This document shows, one piece after another, positions 41,361 through 50,425 of a stretch of 64,000 nucleotides of DNA (position 1 is its first letter; each line of letters opens with the position of its first letter). This DNA comes from an uncultured Lachnospiraceae bacterium (GTDB lineage: Bacteria > Bacillota > Clostridia > Lachnospirales > Lachnospiraceae). The notes below the pieces were generated by a model, which worked only from the letters and a program-made list of their open reading frames with translations, made no database searches and had not been told where the DNA came from. The DNA lies in the NCBI GenBank assembly GCA_910588885.1, contig CAJUSQ010000003.1:1-64000 (forward strand), read 5' to 3'. Made by a program: the position numbers and the translations under genes.

Positions 41361-42101
41361 TTAGCTTCCCATCCGGTTGATCTGGGAAGCCAGGTATCCG
41401 GCCCCGTATCCGTTGTCAATGTTTACGACGGCGATGCCGTTGGCGCAGGAATTGATCATTGTCAGCAATGCCGACAGTCCGTGCATGCTGGCTCCATAGC
41501 CTACCGAGGTCGGTACTGCAATCACGGGCTTGTCCACCAGCCCTCCGACGACACTGGCCAAGGCTCCTTCCATCCCGGCTACGGCCACTACGCAGTTGGC
41601 CTCCTGAAGCTCCTTCGTATTTGCCAGAAGCCTGTGGATTCCTGCCACCCCCACATCATAGATCCGGGCCACATAATTACCGAAATATTCTGCGGTCTGG
41701 GCCGCTTCCTCCGCCACCGGGATATCCGCCGTCCCGGCCGTACATACCGCAATCTTTCCCTTCCGTTCTTTTCCCGGTTTTTCCACCTTTAAAATCCGTG
41801 AAATTTCATCATATTCCACCTGAGGATATTCTGCCCGTACCATTTCATACTGCTCCCGGGAAGCCCGGGTGCCAAGGACTTCCCCTTCCTCCTTTAAAAG
41901 CCTTCCGAAAATCTGTAAAAGATGCGCGTCTGCCTTTCCGCTGCAGAAAATCACCTCCGGAAAGCCGGAACGGAGCTTCCGGTGCGTATCCAGTTTCGCA
42001 TATCCCAAATCCTCAAAGGGCTGCCGCCGCAGCATGGCTTCGGCTTCCTCCACCGACAGCCGTCCTGTTCTGACTCCCTCCAAAATTTCCTGTGTATCCA
42101 T
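41361..42101 (-). CDS. larB: Nickel-pincer cofactor biosynthesis protein LarB
   Basis: 246 residues. The C-terminal PurE-like domain has IAVCTAGTADIPVAEEA, YDVGVAGIHRLL, VVAVAGMEGALASVVGGL and VPTSVGYGASMHGLSAL, which is diagnostic of LarB. LarB carboxylates nicotinate adenine dinucleotide in making the nickel-pincer cofactor used by lactate racemase LarA and relatives. LarC, LarE and LarA are not in the window. It lies about 125 bases downstream of a Nik/Opp-type importer in the same direction. ATG 42101 has AGGGAGG upstream. Confidence 0.92.
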   Translation of the reverse strand: MDTQEILEGVRTGRLSVEEAEAMLRRQPFEDLGYAKLDTHRKLRSGFPEVIFCSGKADAHLLQIFGRLLKEEGEVLGTRASREQYEMVRAEYPQVEYDEISRILKVEKPGKERKGKIAVCTAGTADIPVAEEAAQTAEYFGNYVARIYDVGVAGIHRLLANTKELQEANCVVAVAGMEGALASVVGGLVDKPVIAVPTSVGYGASMHGLSALLTMINSCANGIAVVNIDNGYGAGYLASQINRMGS

Positions 42102-42183
42102 GCTTCTGCCCTCCCTGCTGCTTCTGTTCAATTTCTATACTTCAGCCCACCATTTTGGGCCCACTATGCTAATTTTCGAAAAA

Positions 42184-42260
42184 GTTCTACACCACTATGC
42201 TTTTGCCCGGTAACGTTCTCCACCGTTACGCTTTTGCCCGGTAACGTTCTCCACGTTTCT
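42184..42260. repeat. 31-bp tandem repeat spanning the end of an ABC ATPase gene
   Basis: Units start at 42184, 42215 and 42246; the third is partial. The shared core is GCTTTTGCCCGGTAACGTTC. The gene whose stop is at 42226 ends inside the second unit, so its last codons and stop have been copied downstream. It is the same kind of event as at 14491 but with unrelated sequence. Confidence 0.88.
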
Positions 42261-42912
42261 CTCCCGCTTTCCTGTCCGTGTCGGCGGGAAAAGCCAGGAT
42301 CCGGTCGGCAATCCGTTTCAAAAGCCCTTCGTCATGGCTTACCGCCAAAATCCCAAGTTCCCGTTCCTGCATCTCCCTGCGTAAAAACTTCCAGATCCGG
42401 CATTGGGAAATCAGATCCAGCATGGCTGTCATTTCATCGGCCAGCAGGAACTTGGTATCCGGCCCTAAGGCCCGGGCAATGCAGAAACGCTGCAGCTCCC
42501 CGCCGGACAACTCGGCCGGAAAACGATCCATCCATTCCTCCCGCAGCCCCAGACCGTTTTTCACCCGTTCCGCTACGGCCCCGCCTTCTCTTAAGCTGTC
42601 TTTCATCCGCATTCTGGGATCCAAGGCCAATATTCCATGCTGCCAAATCATCTGTACCGGACAATAGCCTCTCTTTTGTATATAGGGCTTTCCGTCCAGC
42701 AGGAGTTCTCCCTCCTGAGGCTTTTCGTAGCCCGCCAACAGTTTACATAATGTGGTTTTCCCCTGACCGCTGGGGGCCATCAGTCCCAGAATTTCACCGC
42801 TTTTCAGCTGTAAATGATAGTTTTTTAATATAATATTTTTATAATAATTCTGTTTATTTTTACTTCCATCCTTTTCATAAGAAAAGGTAAGGTTCTTTGC
42901 TTCCAAAATCAT
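42226..42912 (-). CDS. ABC importer ATPase 2 (NikE/OppF-like)
   Basis: 228 residues. Walker A APSGQGKTT, signature LSGGELQRFCIARAL, Walker B FLLADEMTAMLD (the usual DEPTS is DEMTA) and the H-loop VSHDEGLL. The N-terminus starts LEAKNLTFSYEKDG. ATG 42912 overlaps the previous stop as ATGA, so it is coupled to the NikD-like gene. It is shorter than OppF and lacks the C-terminal peptide-family extension, which favours a metal or small-ligand importer. Confidence 0.9.
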   Translation of the reverse strand: MILEAKNLTFSYEKDGSKNKQNYYKNIILKNYHLQLKSGEILGLMAPSGQGKTTLCKLLAGYEKPQEGELLLDGKPYIQKRGYCPVQMIWQHGILALDPRMRMKDSLREGGAVAERVKNGLGLREEWMDRFPAELSGGELQRFCIARALGPDTKFLLADEMTAMLDLISQCRIWKFLRREMQERELGILAVSHDEGLLKRIADRILAFPADTDRKAGEKRGERYRAKA

Positions 42913-43709
42913 ATCCGGCTCCCTTCCTCGTCGGGACAGATAAAACCGTTGCCGGGCATGGCCTGCCATAATGCCCTGGTATAGGGATGGCACAGGGTTT
43001 CATGGTGTAAAAACCGTTCCGTTTTTCCCTCTTCTATCTTCTTTCCTTCATAGAATACCACAATCCGGTGAGCTGCCGCAAGGGCCTGCTCCAGATCATG
43101 GGTAATCAGAAGCACCCCGGCTCCCTTTTCGGCCAGCTCCCTAAGATGGCCCAGAACCAGGGAGGCCAGCTCCCGGTCCAGCCCCGGCGTCGGCTCATCG
43201 GCAATCACCAGGCCGGGTTCCCCCATGCGGGCCGCGGTTAAAAATACCCGCCGGATCATACCGCCCGACAGCTCGAACGGATATTTCTCCGCAACCTCCG
43301 GCCCCAGGTGATATTCCTCCAAAATCCGGTACATTTTTTCCTTCCGGGCCGCATTCGGCCTGCCCTGGCAGATTTGCTTCCCGACTTTCATCAGCGGATC
43401 CAAAAAGGACGCGCTTTGGGGAACCAATACAATCTCATTGCCCCGTAATTTCAAAAGACGTTCTTGCGTCAGGATTTCTCCCCGGTACCACAGTGTTCCG
43501 GAAGCTGCCGCATTATAGGGCAGAATTCCTAAAATCCCGTGGGCCAGAAGGCTTTTTCCGGAGCCGCTGGCCCCCACCAGGGCAGTTACTTCCCCTTCCC
43601 GCAGCTCCAGATTGAGATCCGACACCGGAACCAGCTTTTTTTCTGTGAACCCGTTTTCATATTGATGTATTTCTATGGAATAATGTTCCATTTTCAGCAA
43701 AATATCCAT
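42909..43709 (-). CDS. ABC importer ATPase 1 (NikD/OppD-like)
   Basis: 266 residues. Walker A GASGSGKSLLAHGILG with the Ser-Leu-Leu pattern of NikD/DppD, Q-loop LVPQSASFLDPL, signature LSGGMIRRV, Walker B LVIADEPTPGLD, H-loop ITHDLEQA, and a short HPYTRALWQAMP tail. ATG 43709 has AAGGGGG upstream. It lies 10 bases after the permease gene and works with the ATPase at 42226. Confidence 0.92.
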   Translation of the reverse strand: MDILLKMEHYSIEIHQYENGFTEKKLVPVSDLNLELREGEVTALVGASGSGKSLLAHGILGILPYNAAASGTLWYRGEILTQERLLKLRGNEIVLVPQSASFLDPLMKVGKQICQGRPNAARKEKMYRILEEYHLGPEVAEKYPFELSGGMIRRVFLTAARMGEPGLVIADEPTPGLDRELASLVLGHLRELAEKGAGVLLITHDLEQALAAAHRIVVFYEGKKIEEGKTERFLHHETLCHPYTRALWQAMPGNGFICPDEEGSRI

Positions 43710-43719
43710 TTTTCCCCCT

Positions 43720-44547
43720 TCAGCGATGGGCGCCCGCCGGATCGGCAAACAGCCGCAATTTTTCCCCGATATATTGAAAGCTTAACACCACGGCCACCAG
43801 TAAAATCCCCGGAAACAGCGCCGGCCACCAGTTTCCCAAAATCAGATACCGCATGCTTTCTGACAGCAGGATGCCGATGGCGGGCTGCTCCGCCGACAAT
43901 CCAAAGCCCAGAAACGTCACGCTGGATTCATGGAGAATGGCATGGGGAAACAGCAGTACCATCCCCGTCAAAAACTGGGGCAGGACGTTTGGAACCATAT
44001 GGTGCAGGGCAATCCAAAGCCTGCTTTTTCCCAGCTTTTGGGAGGTCCAAATATAAGGGCTTTCTTTCAGCTGCAAAATTTCACCCCGGATCACCCGGGC
44101 AAGGGATGGCCAGTGAGTCAGCAGGATTCCCACTGCCACACCCCGAAATCCCCGGCCCAGGGCAAGGGAAATCAAAATCAGCAGCAGCAGATGGGGAATT
44201 CCCAGTACCAGATCAATCAGATATAAAATCACGCCGTCCGCCCATTTGCTCATTGCCGCCAAAATTCCGCATATCAATGCAATCCCCGCGCTTGCCGCCG
44301 CGGTCCCGGCTCCCAGCAGTATACTAAGGAACAGCCCTCTTAAGGTCCGGGCCAGCATATCCCGGCCCAGCCAATCCGTACCAAATATATGTTCGATACT
44401 TGGTGGTTGATTCACCTGCGTAAAATCCGAAACAAGCGCATTTTCCTCGGAAACGGCCCCTGCAGCCAGCAGGAGCACCAGTAGAAGCAGCAGCAGCCCC
44501 AAAGACAGCCAGATCCTTTTTCTCCGATTCCCGTTTCTTATTTTCAT
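43720..44547 (-). CDS. ABC importer permease 2 (NikC/OppC-like)
   Basis: 275 residues with about six membrane segments. It has HIFGTDWLGRDMLARTLRG, typical of DppC/NikC N-termini, and the EAA-like loop HMVPNVLPQFLTGMVLL. The frame stays open for nearly 180 codons upstream, overlapping the other permease in another frame, but ATG 44547 has GGAGGAGG upstream and forms an ATGA overlap with the NikB-like gene. Confidence 0.9.
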   Translation of the reverse strand: MKIRNGNRRKRIWLSLGLLLLLLVLLLAAGAVSEENALVSDFTQVNQPPSIEHIFGTDWLGRDMLARTLRGLFLSILLGAGTAAASAGIALICGILAAMSKWADGVILYLIDLVLGIPHLLLLILISLALGRGFRGVAVGILLTHWPSLARVIRGEILQLKESPYIWTSQKLGKSRLWIALHHMVPNVLPQFLTGMVLLFPHAILHESSVTFLGFGLSAEQPAIGILLSESMRYLILGNWWPALFPGILLVAVVLSFQYIGEKLRLFADPAGAHR

Positions 44548-45536
44548 ATGGCGCCTCCTCCTCTCCGCATCCGCGGATCTATCATCCGGTACAAGAGATT
44601 GGCCGTCAGGTTTCCGCAGAAAATCAGCAGCCCGCTCATGGCGGCAATGGCCATCAGCAACGGGAAGTCGCTGCCAAGCCCTGCATTTACTGCAGCTTGT
44701 CCCAGTCCGGGATAAGAGAACACTTGTTCTATCAAAATTGAACCTCCCAGAATTTCTCCCACCGATGCAAACTGCAATGTGACAGCCGGGAGGAGGATAT
44801 TCCGGAACCCGTGGTCGAAAAGGATTTTCCTTTTTCCCTCTCCCCGGGCAAGGGCATAAATCACAAAATCCTGCCCCATGACCTCCGCCATTTTCTCCCG
44901 GGTATGGAGCACAATAGATGAGGTTCCGGTTATGCTTAGGGCCAGGGTGGGAAGGACCGCGTGGTGCAGCCGCTGCAGCATCGTAACCTCCTGGGCCGCA
45001 GCCCCGATCGGCGCCCCAAACCCAATGGGAAACCACCCCAGCCAGACGCCGAATACCAAAAGCAATAAAAGCCCGATCCAATATGCAGGTGTGCCGGCCG
45101 TCAGCAATGCATACCCGCGAATCAGCTTATCCTGCCATTTCCCGGCGTTTGCCCCGGCAATGCCTCCCAGAAAAAATCCCAAAAGCCCGGAAATCAGCCA
45201 GGCTGACATCATCAAAAACAGGGAATTTTTCAGCCGTTCGCCTATGACTTCCGTTACCGGCTGCCGATACAGCAGCGACACCCCAAGCCGGCCCCGTACC
45301 AAATCTTTGATCCAGGCCAAAAATCCCTCTATCCCGGTTTGATCCATCCCCCAATACTGTTCCAGCTGCGCAATCTGCTCTTCGCTCATTGCCCCCAATG
45401 CTGCCTGTCCCACATTGGCCTGCAGCGGGTCAATGGGGGATTTACTTACCAGAAAAAAGGTCACGGCACAGACGCTTAAGACCAACAACAGGCCCCGTAC
45501 CATACTTTTCAAAAAAAATCCTGTGATTCTTTTCAT
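44544..45536 (-). CDS. ABC importer permease 1 (NikB/OppB-like)
   Basis: About 330 residues with six membrane segments. The start RITGFFLKSMVRGLLLVLSV and later LARGEGKRKILFDHGFRNILLPAVT (EAA loop, in pieces) and GGSILIEQVFSYPGLGQ mark the DppB/NikB family. ATG 45536 overlaps the stop of the binding-protein gene by a few bases. It pairs with the NikC-like permease. Confidence 0.92.
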   Translation of the reverse strand: MKRITGFFLKSMVRGLLLVLSVCAVTFFLVSKSPIDPLQANVGQAALGAMSEEQIAQLEQYWGMDQTGIEGFLAWIKDLVRGRLGVSLLYRQPVTEVIGERLKNSLFLMMSAWLISGLLGFFLGGIAGANAGKWQDKLIRGYALLTAGTPAYWIGLLLLLVFGVWLGWFPIGFGAPIGAAAQEVTMLQRLHHAVLPTLALSITGTSSIVLHTREKMAEVMGQDFVIYALARGEGKRKILFDHGFRNILLPAVTLQFASVGEILGGSILIEQVFSYPGLGQAAVNAGLGSDFPLLMAIAAMSGLLIFCGNLTANLLYRMIDPRMRRGGGAI

Positions 45537-45537
45537 A

Positions 45538-47121
45538 TTATTCCCAACTCCATGCATCTACATTATTGACCAAAGACCAGCCATGCCCGTGGGGGTGGAT
45601 TTTCTGCTCCGCCACCTGAAGCCCTTCCTTCACAAAATACAGATGCTTCACATTGCACAGCCAGAGCCAAGGCAAATCCCCTTCCTGGGTAATTCCGGTA
45701 CTGCCGTCCCATTGGGCCTGTTTCCAGAGCTGATAGGATTCCTCCAGGCTGCCGCAGGCCAGGGCCGCATCCATATACGCATCTACGGTTTCATTCCGGT
45801 AGGGGGAATATTGGGCATAACCGTCCCCTTTGCTGTGATAAAGATTATAAAGCTCCATCGGTGTATGGGCGCCCCAGCCCCACACCAGCGGCTGGCTCTG
45901 GGCTTTGTCATAAGCCGTATCCCACCCGGCCGCTTCCGTAGTCACTTCGATCCCCAGAGCCTTTAACTGATTCTTTACTTCCTCTGCCAGGGCCTGCCGC
46001 AGGGAATCTTCCGGATGGAACATCAGAGTAAATGCGGCTTTCACACCTGCTTTTTCCCGGATGCCCTCTGCTCCCGGCTTCCATCCCGCTTCCGTAAGCA
46101 ACGCTCCCGCTCTCTTGGGATCATATTCCACCCGGGCGCTTTCCTGATCCCAGGGCAGCCGGTCACAGACACTATAGGCCGGAGTCCCATAGCCTGCCAG
46201 CACATGGTCAAGCAGGGCTTCCCGGTCAATCCCAAGATTCATGGCCCGCCGCACCTCCACCTCACATAAAAAATCGTTTCCCAGCGCCTGCCCGTCCTGC
46301 TCCTGCCGCGCCACCGTCGGAAGATTTATCCCCCGGTTGTCCACGGTTTCCGCTTCCAGCAGGAAATACTGCCCGGGCACCTGTCCGGCATAGGCGGCCG
46401 CCGTGTAAGCCACATCTACATTTCCGGCCAGAGCCGCCGCCATGGCTGCTTCCTCCGTCATAAATAAAACAATCACCTGCTCCATTTTGGGTTTTTCCCC
46501 ATAATAATCCGGATTTGCTTCCAGAATCACCTGCTGCTCCTGATCCCATTGCTTCAAAATATACCGCCCGGAACCGACCGGATTTCTTCCGTACCCTTCG
46601 TCATACGCATGTTCCGGTACAATTCCCACATGCGCCATGGTATACGGCCAGATGGAATAGGGACGGTTCAGCCGGAATTCCACCTGATACGTTCCCACTG
46701 CTGCCGCTTCCCTTAGCATGGTAAAATCATTGACACTGCTGTGATCCCGGCACTGATTATAAGTAAAAGCCACATCCTCTGCCGTCAGAGGCTCCCCGTC
46801 CGTAAACACCGCGTCCTCCCGAATCGTCACACTCCAGCATAGCCCGTCCTCCGATACCTGATAATCCACGGCAAGATCCTTTTCCAGGGCAAGGCTTTGA
46901 TTGGTGCGAAACAGGGTACTCTGAATCAGCGGTTCATGTACATGCTCTCCCGCACCCCAGCCATACACCGGATTGAAGCCCTCTTCCGGTTCGGACGAAA
47001 CGGGCATGGCCACAATCACCGAATCCTGCTGCCGCTCCCGCTCACGGCTTTCCCCGCAGCCTGCCGCAGACAACATGGCCAGGCACAACAAGATTAAAAT
47101 ATGAAATTGGCTTTTTTTCAT
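45538..47121 (-). CDS. Nickel/peptide-type extracellular binding lipoprotein (SBP family 5)
   Basis: About 527 residues. The lipoprotein signal ends MLSAAGC. The SBP_bac_5 fold is clear: VSEDGLCWSVTIREDAVFTDGEPLTAEDVAFT in two blocks, NPVGSGRYILKQW, RRAMNLGIDREALLDHVL, and RVEYDPKRAGALLTEAGW. A His-rich tail (KIHPHGHGW) could coordinate metal. It may bind nickel-chelates or peptides; neighbouring larB favours nickel. ATG 47121 gives the signal peptide, and GAGAGG is about 12 bases upstream. An upstream ATG at 47151 is possible. Confidence 0.88.
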   Translation of the reverse strand: MKKSQFHILILLCLAMLSAAGCGESRERERQQDSVIVAMPVSSEPEEGFNPVYGWGAGEHVHEPLIQSTLFRTNQSLALEKDLAVDYQVSEDGLCWSVTIREDAVFTDGEPLTAEDVAFTYNQCRDHSSVNDFTMLREAAAVGTYQVEFRLNRPYSIWPYTMAHVGIVPEHAYDEGYGRNPVGSGRYILKQWDQEQQVILEANPDYYGEKPKMEQVIVLFMTEEAAMAAALAGNVDVAYTAAAYAGQVPGQYFLLEAETVDNRGINLPTVARQEQDGQALGNDFLCEVEVRRAMNLGIDREALLDHVLAGYGTPAYSVCDRLPWDQESARVEYDPKRAGALLTEAGWKPGAEGIREKAGVKAAFTLMFHPEDSLRQALAEEVKNQLKALGIEVTTEAAGWDTAYDKAQSQPLVWGWGAHTPMELYNLYHSKGDGYAQYSPYRNETVDAYMDAALACGSLEESYQLWKQAQWDGSTGITQEGDLPWLWLCNVKHLYFVKEGLQVAEQKIHPHGHGWSLVNNVDAWSWE

Positions 47122-47203
47122 TTTTTTATTATTCCTCTCTTCCGTTTTCATAAGAAGGACAAAGCGCTTCCATCCTTCACAGCGGCAAGTCTTTCCTGTG
47201 AAA

Positions 47204-47238
47204 TAAAAAAACAGGACATCCCTTTCCGAGATTTCCTG
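47204..47238 (-). terminator. Intrinsic terminator between DUF3842 and the importer operon
   Basis: On the minus strand, CAGGA (47238-47234) and TCCTG (47216-47212) close a stem that can be extended by ATC/GGAT pairing. TTTTTTTATTT follows. It may end the DUF3842 transcript or act as an attenuator in the importer leader. I recognise no NiCo riboswitch in the 47239-47371 sequence. Confidence 0.6.
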
Positions 47239-47371
47239 CCTTCCTGACAATTTCTTCTTATTCTTTTGATTTCTGCAAAAACTTACCGTCGACAAACAAT
47301 CCGGGCGGAATATCCCCGCTGCCTATCCGGGACATCCATGCTTCTGCACGGCCCGTCTGCTTCTGCAGACT

Positions 47372-47797
47372 TTATCCCAACAGCTGCCGGATCTGCTCCA
47401 TGGCCTGATCCACCAGCTTTCCCATGGACAGCTCCAGTACGCCCACCACTATATTATCACAATGATTTACCGGAATCAAGATGCGTTTTGCCCTGCTTTG
47501 GCCAATGGCAACAGCCATCCCGGGCGTCACTTCCCCCATCATGGCATCTGCAATCACAATACCCACAGGGCCTATAATAACATCCGCACTCCGGCAGGCC
47601 ACCCGAACCGGATTCTCCCCGGTTGCCCCGCTGTCTGCACCCGCCTTGAGCATGGCGGAAGTGGCCGCCACATTCGTTCCCACCGCATGTACCCAAAGCT
47701 TTGGAAACTGCGTTTTCACCGCTGCAACCAGCTGTCTGCCCATTCCGCCGCCCTGGCTGTCAATCACCAATATATTCTGTACCCGTTCCGCCACCAT
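47372..47797 (-). CDS. DUF3842 family protein
   Basis: 141 residues, soluble, with a Rossmann-like glycine-rich start NILVIDSQGGGMGRQLV and conserved AVGTNVAATSAMLKAGAD, TGENPV and GPVGIVIADAMMGEVTP. These match DUF3842, a clostridial family of unknown function. ATG 47797 has GGGGGAAAGAG upstream; an ATG nine codons earlier lies in the tandem-repeat region and is less likely. It follows the spermidine-synthase-like gene. Confidence 0.8.
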   Translation of the reverse strand: MVAERVQNILVIDSQGGGMGRQLVAAVKTQFPKLWVHAVGTNVAATSAMLKAGADSGATGENPVRVACRSADVIIGPVGIVIADAMMGEVTPGMAVAIGQSRAKRILIPVNHCDNIVVGVLELSMGKLVDQAMEQIRQLLG

Positions 47798-47820
47798 CTC
47801 TTTCCCCCGCTTTCCCTGCT

Positions 47821-47920
47821 GCATACTTTCCGGCCGCTGTATACTTTTCCTGATGCATATTTCAGGCCGTTATATACTTTTCCTGCCTCATACTTTCCGG
47901 CTTTTACATACTCTCCAATA
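47821..47920. repeat. Imperfect 34-bp tandem repeat, about three copies, after a stop codon
   Basis: Units start near 47821, 47855 and 47889. Each holds a CATAYTTTCMGGC-like half and a TATACTTTTCCTG-like half. The third unit overlaps the last codons of the gene ending at 47904. The repeats fill the gap between that stop and the DUF3842 start. Confidence 0.75.
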
Positions 47921-49514
47921 ATCCGCTGATCCCCTGTTCCTGAAAAATTTCCTTATAATATCCGATTTCATCTTCAATCAGGCTGTCAATGACCCGCATT
48001 CCCAAAAGCTCCACCGGGGCTTTATCGTCGGTCAAAAGATGGTCTCCTTTTTCATAAGGTAAAAGCTGTCCGGCTGCCCGTTTCAGCAGGTCCGCCAGCT
48101 CCGCTTCCTTGCCGCCTGCTTCCGCTAACCGGGTTACGGAACGCTCCAGTCCGTTCCGCAGGTCCTTGCCGTTTCCGGCAAACAATTCCCGATTGGTGGA
48201 ACCGAAAACATCCACCGTATAGACCTGGGAAAACACCGATGCAATGGTATCCGACAGATATTCGTTGATATTCCCTTCTTCCGTAGAATGCATATTCATA
48301 TTTACCACCATCACACCGTTTTCCGTCAAATGATCCCGCACCATCCGAAAAAACTCTACGGAAGACATCTGGAAGGGAATGGTAATATCCTGGTAGGCAT
48401 CTACCAGAATCACATCATATTTTTTATCCACTGCCGCCAAATAGGCCCGCCCGTCATAAGTCGTTACCGTAACGTCTTCCGGCAGTGCAAAATACGTTCC
48501 TGCCAGGCTTGTGATTTTTTGATCAATCTCTACGCCTTCCACCTTCACCCCGTCAAAATAATTCATACACTGTCTGGCAAAAGTACCGGTCCCCATGCCC
48601 AGCACCAGGATTTCCGATTCCGTTCCTACCTCCGCCATGGCCGGGCCAAGGAGTGCATAATCATAATACATCCCGGTCAGGGAATCTTCCTTCATCATAA
48701 CGGACTGCACGCCAAACAGCACATTGGTGGATAATATCACACTGTTCCCGGTATCCTTCACCTGCAGATAATTATAGACGGATTCTCCTTCGTACACCAG
48801 TTCTTTTTCCCAGAAAGCAAAGCTGCCGGAATGGCCGAAAATGCTGCACAGCAAAAACAGCACCAGCGAAACAATACAGGGAATCAGCTTCGTACGCCTG
48901 CTGATAAAATAAATCAAAGCCAGAATCAGCAGGACACAGGAAAAAATCAGAAAGGTTACGGAAGTCCCTACGGCAGGGATTGTCACAAAGGTCGGAAGGA
49001 ACGTACCGATAATACTTCCGATGGTATTAAAAGCCCCCAGGTTCCCCACCGTCTTTCCGCTGTCATTCAGGCTATCCACCGAATACTTTACCAGGGAAGG
49101 CGTCACGGTGCCCAGCAGGAACAGGGGAAATACAAAGACTACCATACAGGCCAGAAATGCCGCCAGAATCAGAAAGTTACTGCTGACCGTCAAAATCAGC
49201 GCCCCGGAAATCCCCAGAATAATATATTTTCCCACCAGAGGAATCGCAGCAATCCAGACAGCCGCAATCAACAGCCGCCCATACAGCTTGTCCGGCTCCG
49301 GATTCCGGTCGGCGCTCCGTCCGCCCCAGACATTCCCAAGAGCCATGGCAATCATAATCGTCCCGATGATAATTGTCCACACGATCTGGGAGGAACTAAA
49401 GTAAGGAGCCAGAAGCCTGCTGGCCCCCAGCTCCACGGCCATTACCGATACCCCGGCAAAAAATTCCGTTAAATAAAGATAATATTTCTGTTTCAAAATA
49501 CTGTACTTTTCCAT
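47904..49514 (-). CDS. Membrane protein with C-terminal spermidine synthase-like methyltransferase-fold domain
   Basis: 536 residues. About seven membrane segments occupy residues 1-230 (FAGVSVMAVELGASRLLAPYF at the start). A spermidine-synthase-like domain follows with ILVLGMGTGTFARQC, VEGVEIDQKI, TTYDGRAYLAAVDKKYDVILVD in pieces, and a LTDDKAPVELL motif near the end. Such fused proteins occur widely in bacteria; most have not been shown to make polyamines. The start has GGAGG four bases upstream. Confidence 0.88.
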   Translation of the reverse strand: MEKYSILKQKYYLYLTEFFAGVSVMAVELGASRLLAPYFSSSQIVWTIIIGTIMIAMALGNVWGGRSADRNPEPDKLYGRLLIAAVWIAAIPLVGKYIILGISGALILTVSSNFLILAAFLACMVVFVFPLFLLGTVTPSLVKYSVDSLNDSGKTVGNLGAFNTIGSIIGTFLPTFVTIPAVGTSVTFLIFSCVLLILALIYFISRRTKLIPCIVSLVLFLLCSIFGHSGSFAFWEKELVYEGESVYNYLQVKDTGNSVILSTNVLFGVQSVMMKEDSLTGMYYDYALLGPAMAEVGTESEILVLGMGTGTFARQCMNYFDGVKVEGVEIDQKITSLAGTYFALPEDVTVTTYDGRAYLAAVDKKYDVILVDAYQDITIPFQMSSVEFFRMVRDHLTENGVMVVNMNMHSTEEGNINEYLSDTIASVFSQVYTVDVFGSTNRELFAGNGKDLRNGLERSVTRLAEAGGKEAELADLLKRAAGQLLPYEKGDHLLTDDKAPVELLGMRVIDSLIEDEIGYYKEIFQEQGISGLLESM

Positions 49515-49570
49515 ATTTCCTCCAAATTGTCAAACTGGTATTCTGGTTTCCGTTAACCAAATATATGTTC

Positions 49571-50398
49571 TCATTTCAACACACCCAATACCAGGATCAC
49601 GGCCGCTCCCAACACAATCCGGTACCATCCAAACACGGTGAAATCATGCTTTTTAATATATCCAACCAAAAACCGGATGGCCAGTATGGATACCACAAAA
49701 GCGGAAATCAGCCCTACTGACAGAATCCCTACCTCCTCCGGGGTGTAATGAATGCCGAATTTCAGAAGCTTTAAGGCGCTGGCTCCAAACATTACCGGAA
49801 CGGCCAGAAAGAACGTATATTCCGCAGCCACCGTCCTGGATACCCCGATCAAAAGGGCTCCCAGAATCGTCGCACCGGAACGGGAGGTTCCCGGAAACAC
49901 CGCCGCAATCAGCTGAAACAAGCCGATCAGGACTGCCGCCCGGTAAGTCAGCGCGTCCAGGGAATCCATAACCGGCAGCCTGCCCCGGTTCCTCTTCTCT
50001 ACCCACAGGAAAAGAATCCCGAATAAAATCAACATGATTGCTACGGTTTTCCAATTGTAAAACAAGGCGTCAATTTCATCGTCGAAAAAAACACCCACAA
50101 TCCCTGCCGGAATGCAGGATACCACAATTTTCAGCCACATGGAAATGGTTTCTTCCTTCACCTGCAGCCTGCCCTGCTCCCGGGAAATCGGAAACAGCTT
50201 ACCAAAATACAGGACTACCACAGCCAGAATGGCTCCCAGCTGAATCACCACCAGGAACATTTTCAAAAATTCCTCGGAAACATTCAGCTTTAAAAATTCA
50301 TCTACCAAAATCATATGCCCGGTACTGCTGACCGGAAGCCATTCGGTAATCCCTTCTACAATTCCCAGAATCAGGGCTTTTAAATATTCGATCCACAT
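49571..50398 (-). CDS. uppP: Undecaprenyl-diphosphatase UppP (BacA)
   Basis: 275 residues with about eight membrane segments. Both family signatures are present: GIVEGITEWLPVSSTGHMIL near the N-terminus and FPGTSRSGATILGALL in the middle. It recycles the lipid carrier for cell-wall synthesis and can raise bacitracin resistance. The start has GATAGGAG upstream. Confidence 0.96.
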   Translation of the reverse strand: MWIEYLKALILGIVEGITEWLPVSSTGHMILVDEFLKLNVSEEFLKMFLVVIQLGAILAVVVLYFGKLFPISREQGRLQVKEETISMWLKIVVSCIPAGIVGVFFDDEIDALFYNWKTVAIMLILFGILFLWVEKRNRGRLPVMDSLDALTYRAAVLIGLFQLIAAVFPGTSRSGATILGALLIGVSRTVAAEYTFFLAVPVMFGASALKLLKFGIHYTPEEVGILSVGLISAFVVSILAIRFLVGYIKKHDFTVFGWYRIVLGAAVILVLGVLK

Positions 50399-50425
50399 AT
50401 ATAACTCCTATCTGAATTTTTCTTC

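Noticed and set aside
44548..45081. Long N-terminal extension of the NikC-like permease
   Set aside because: It overlaps the NikB-like gene in another frame, while ATG 44547 has a GGAGGAGG site and an ATGA overlap.
47239..47371. NiCo riboswitch upstream of the Nik-type binding protein
   Set aside because: A terminator is present, but I could not match the conserved four-way-junction sequences, so only the terminator is reported.
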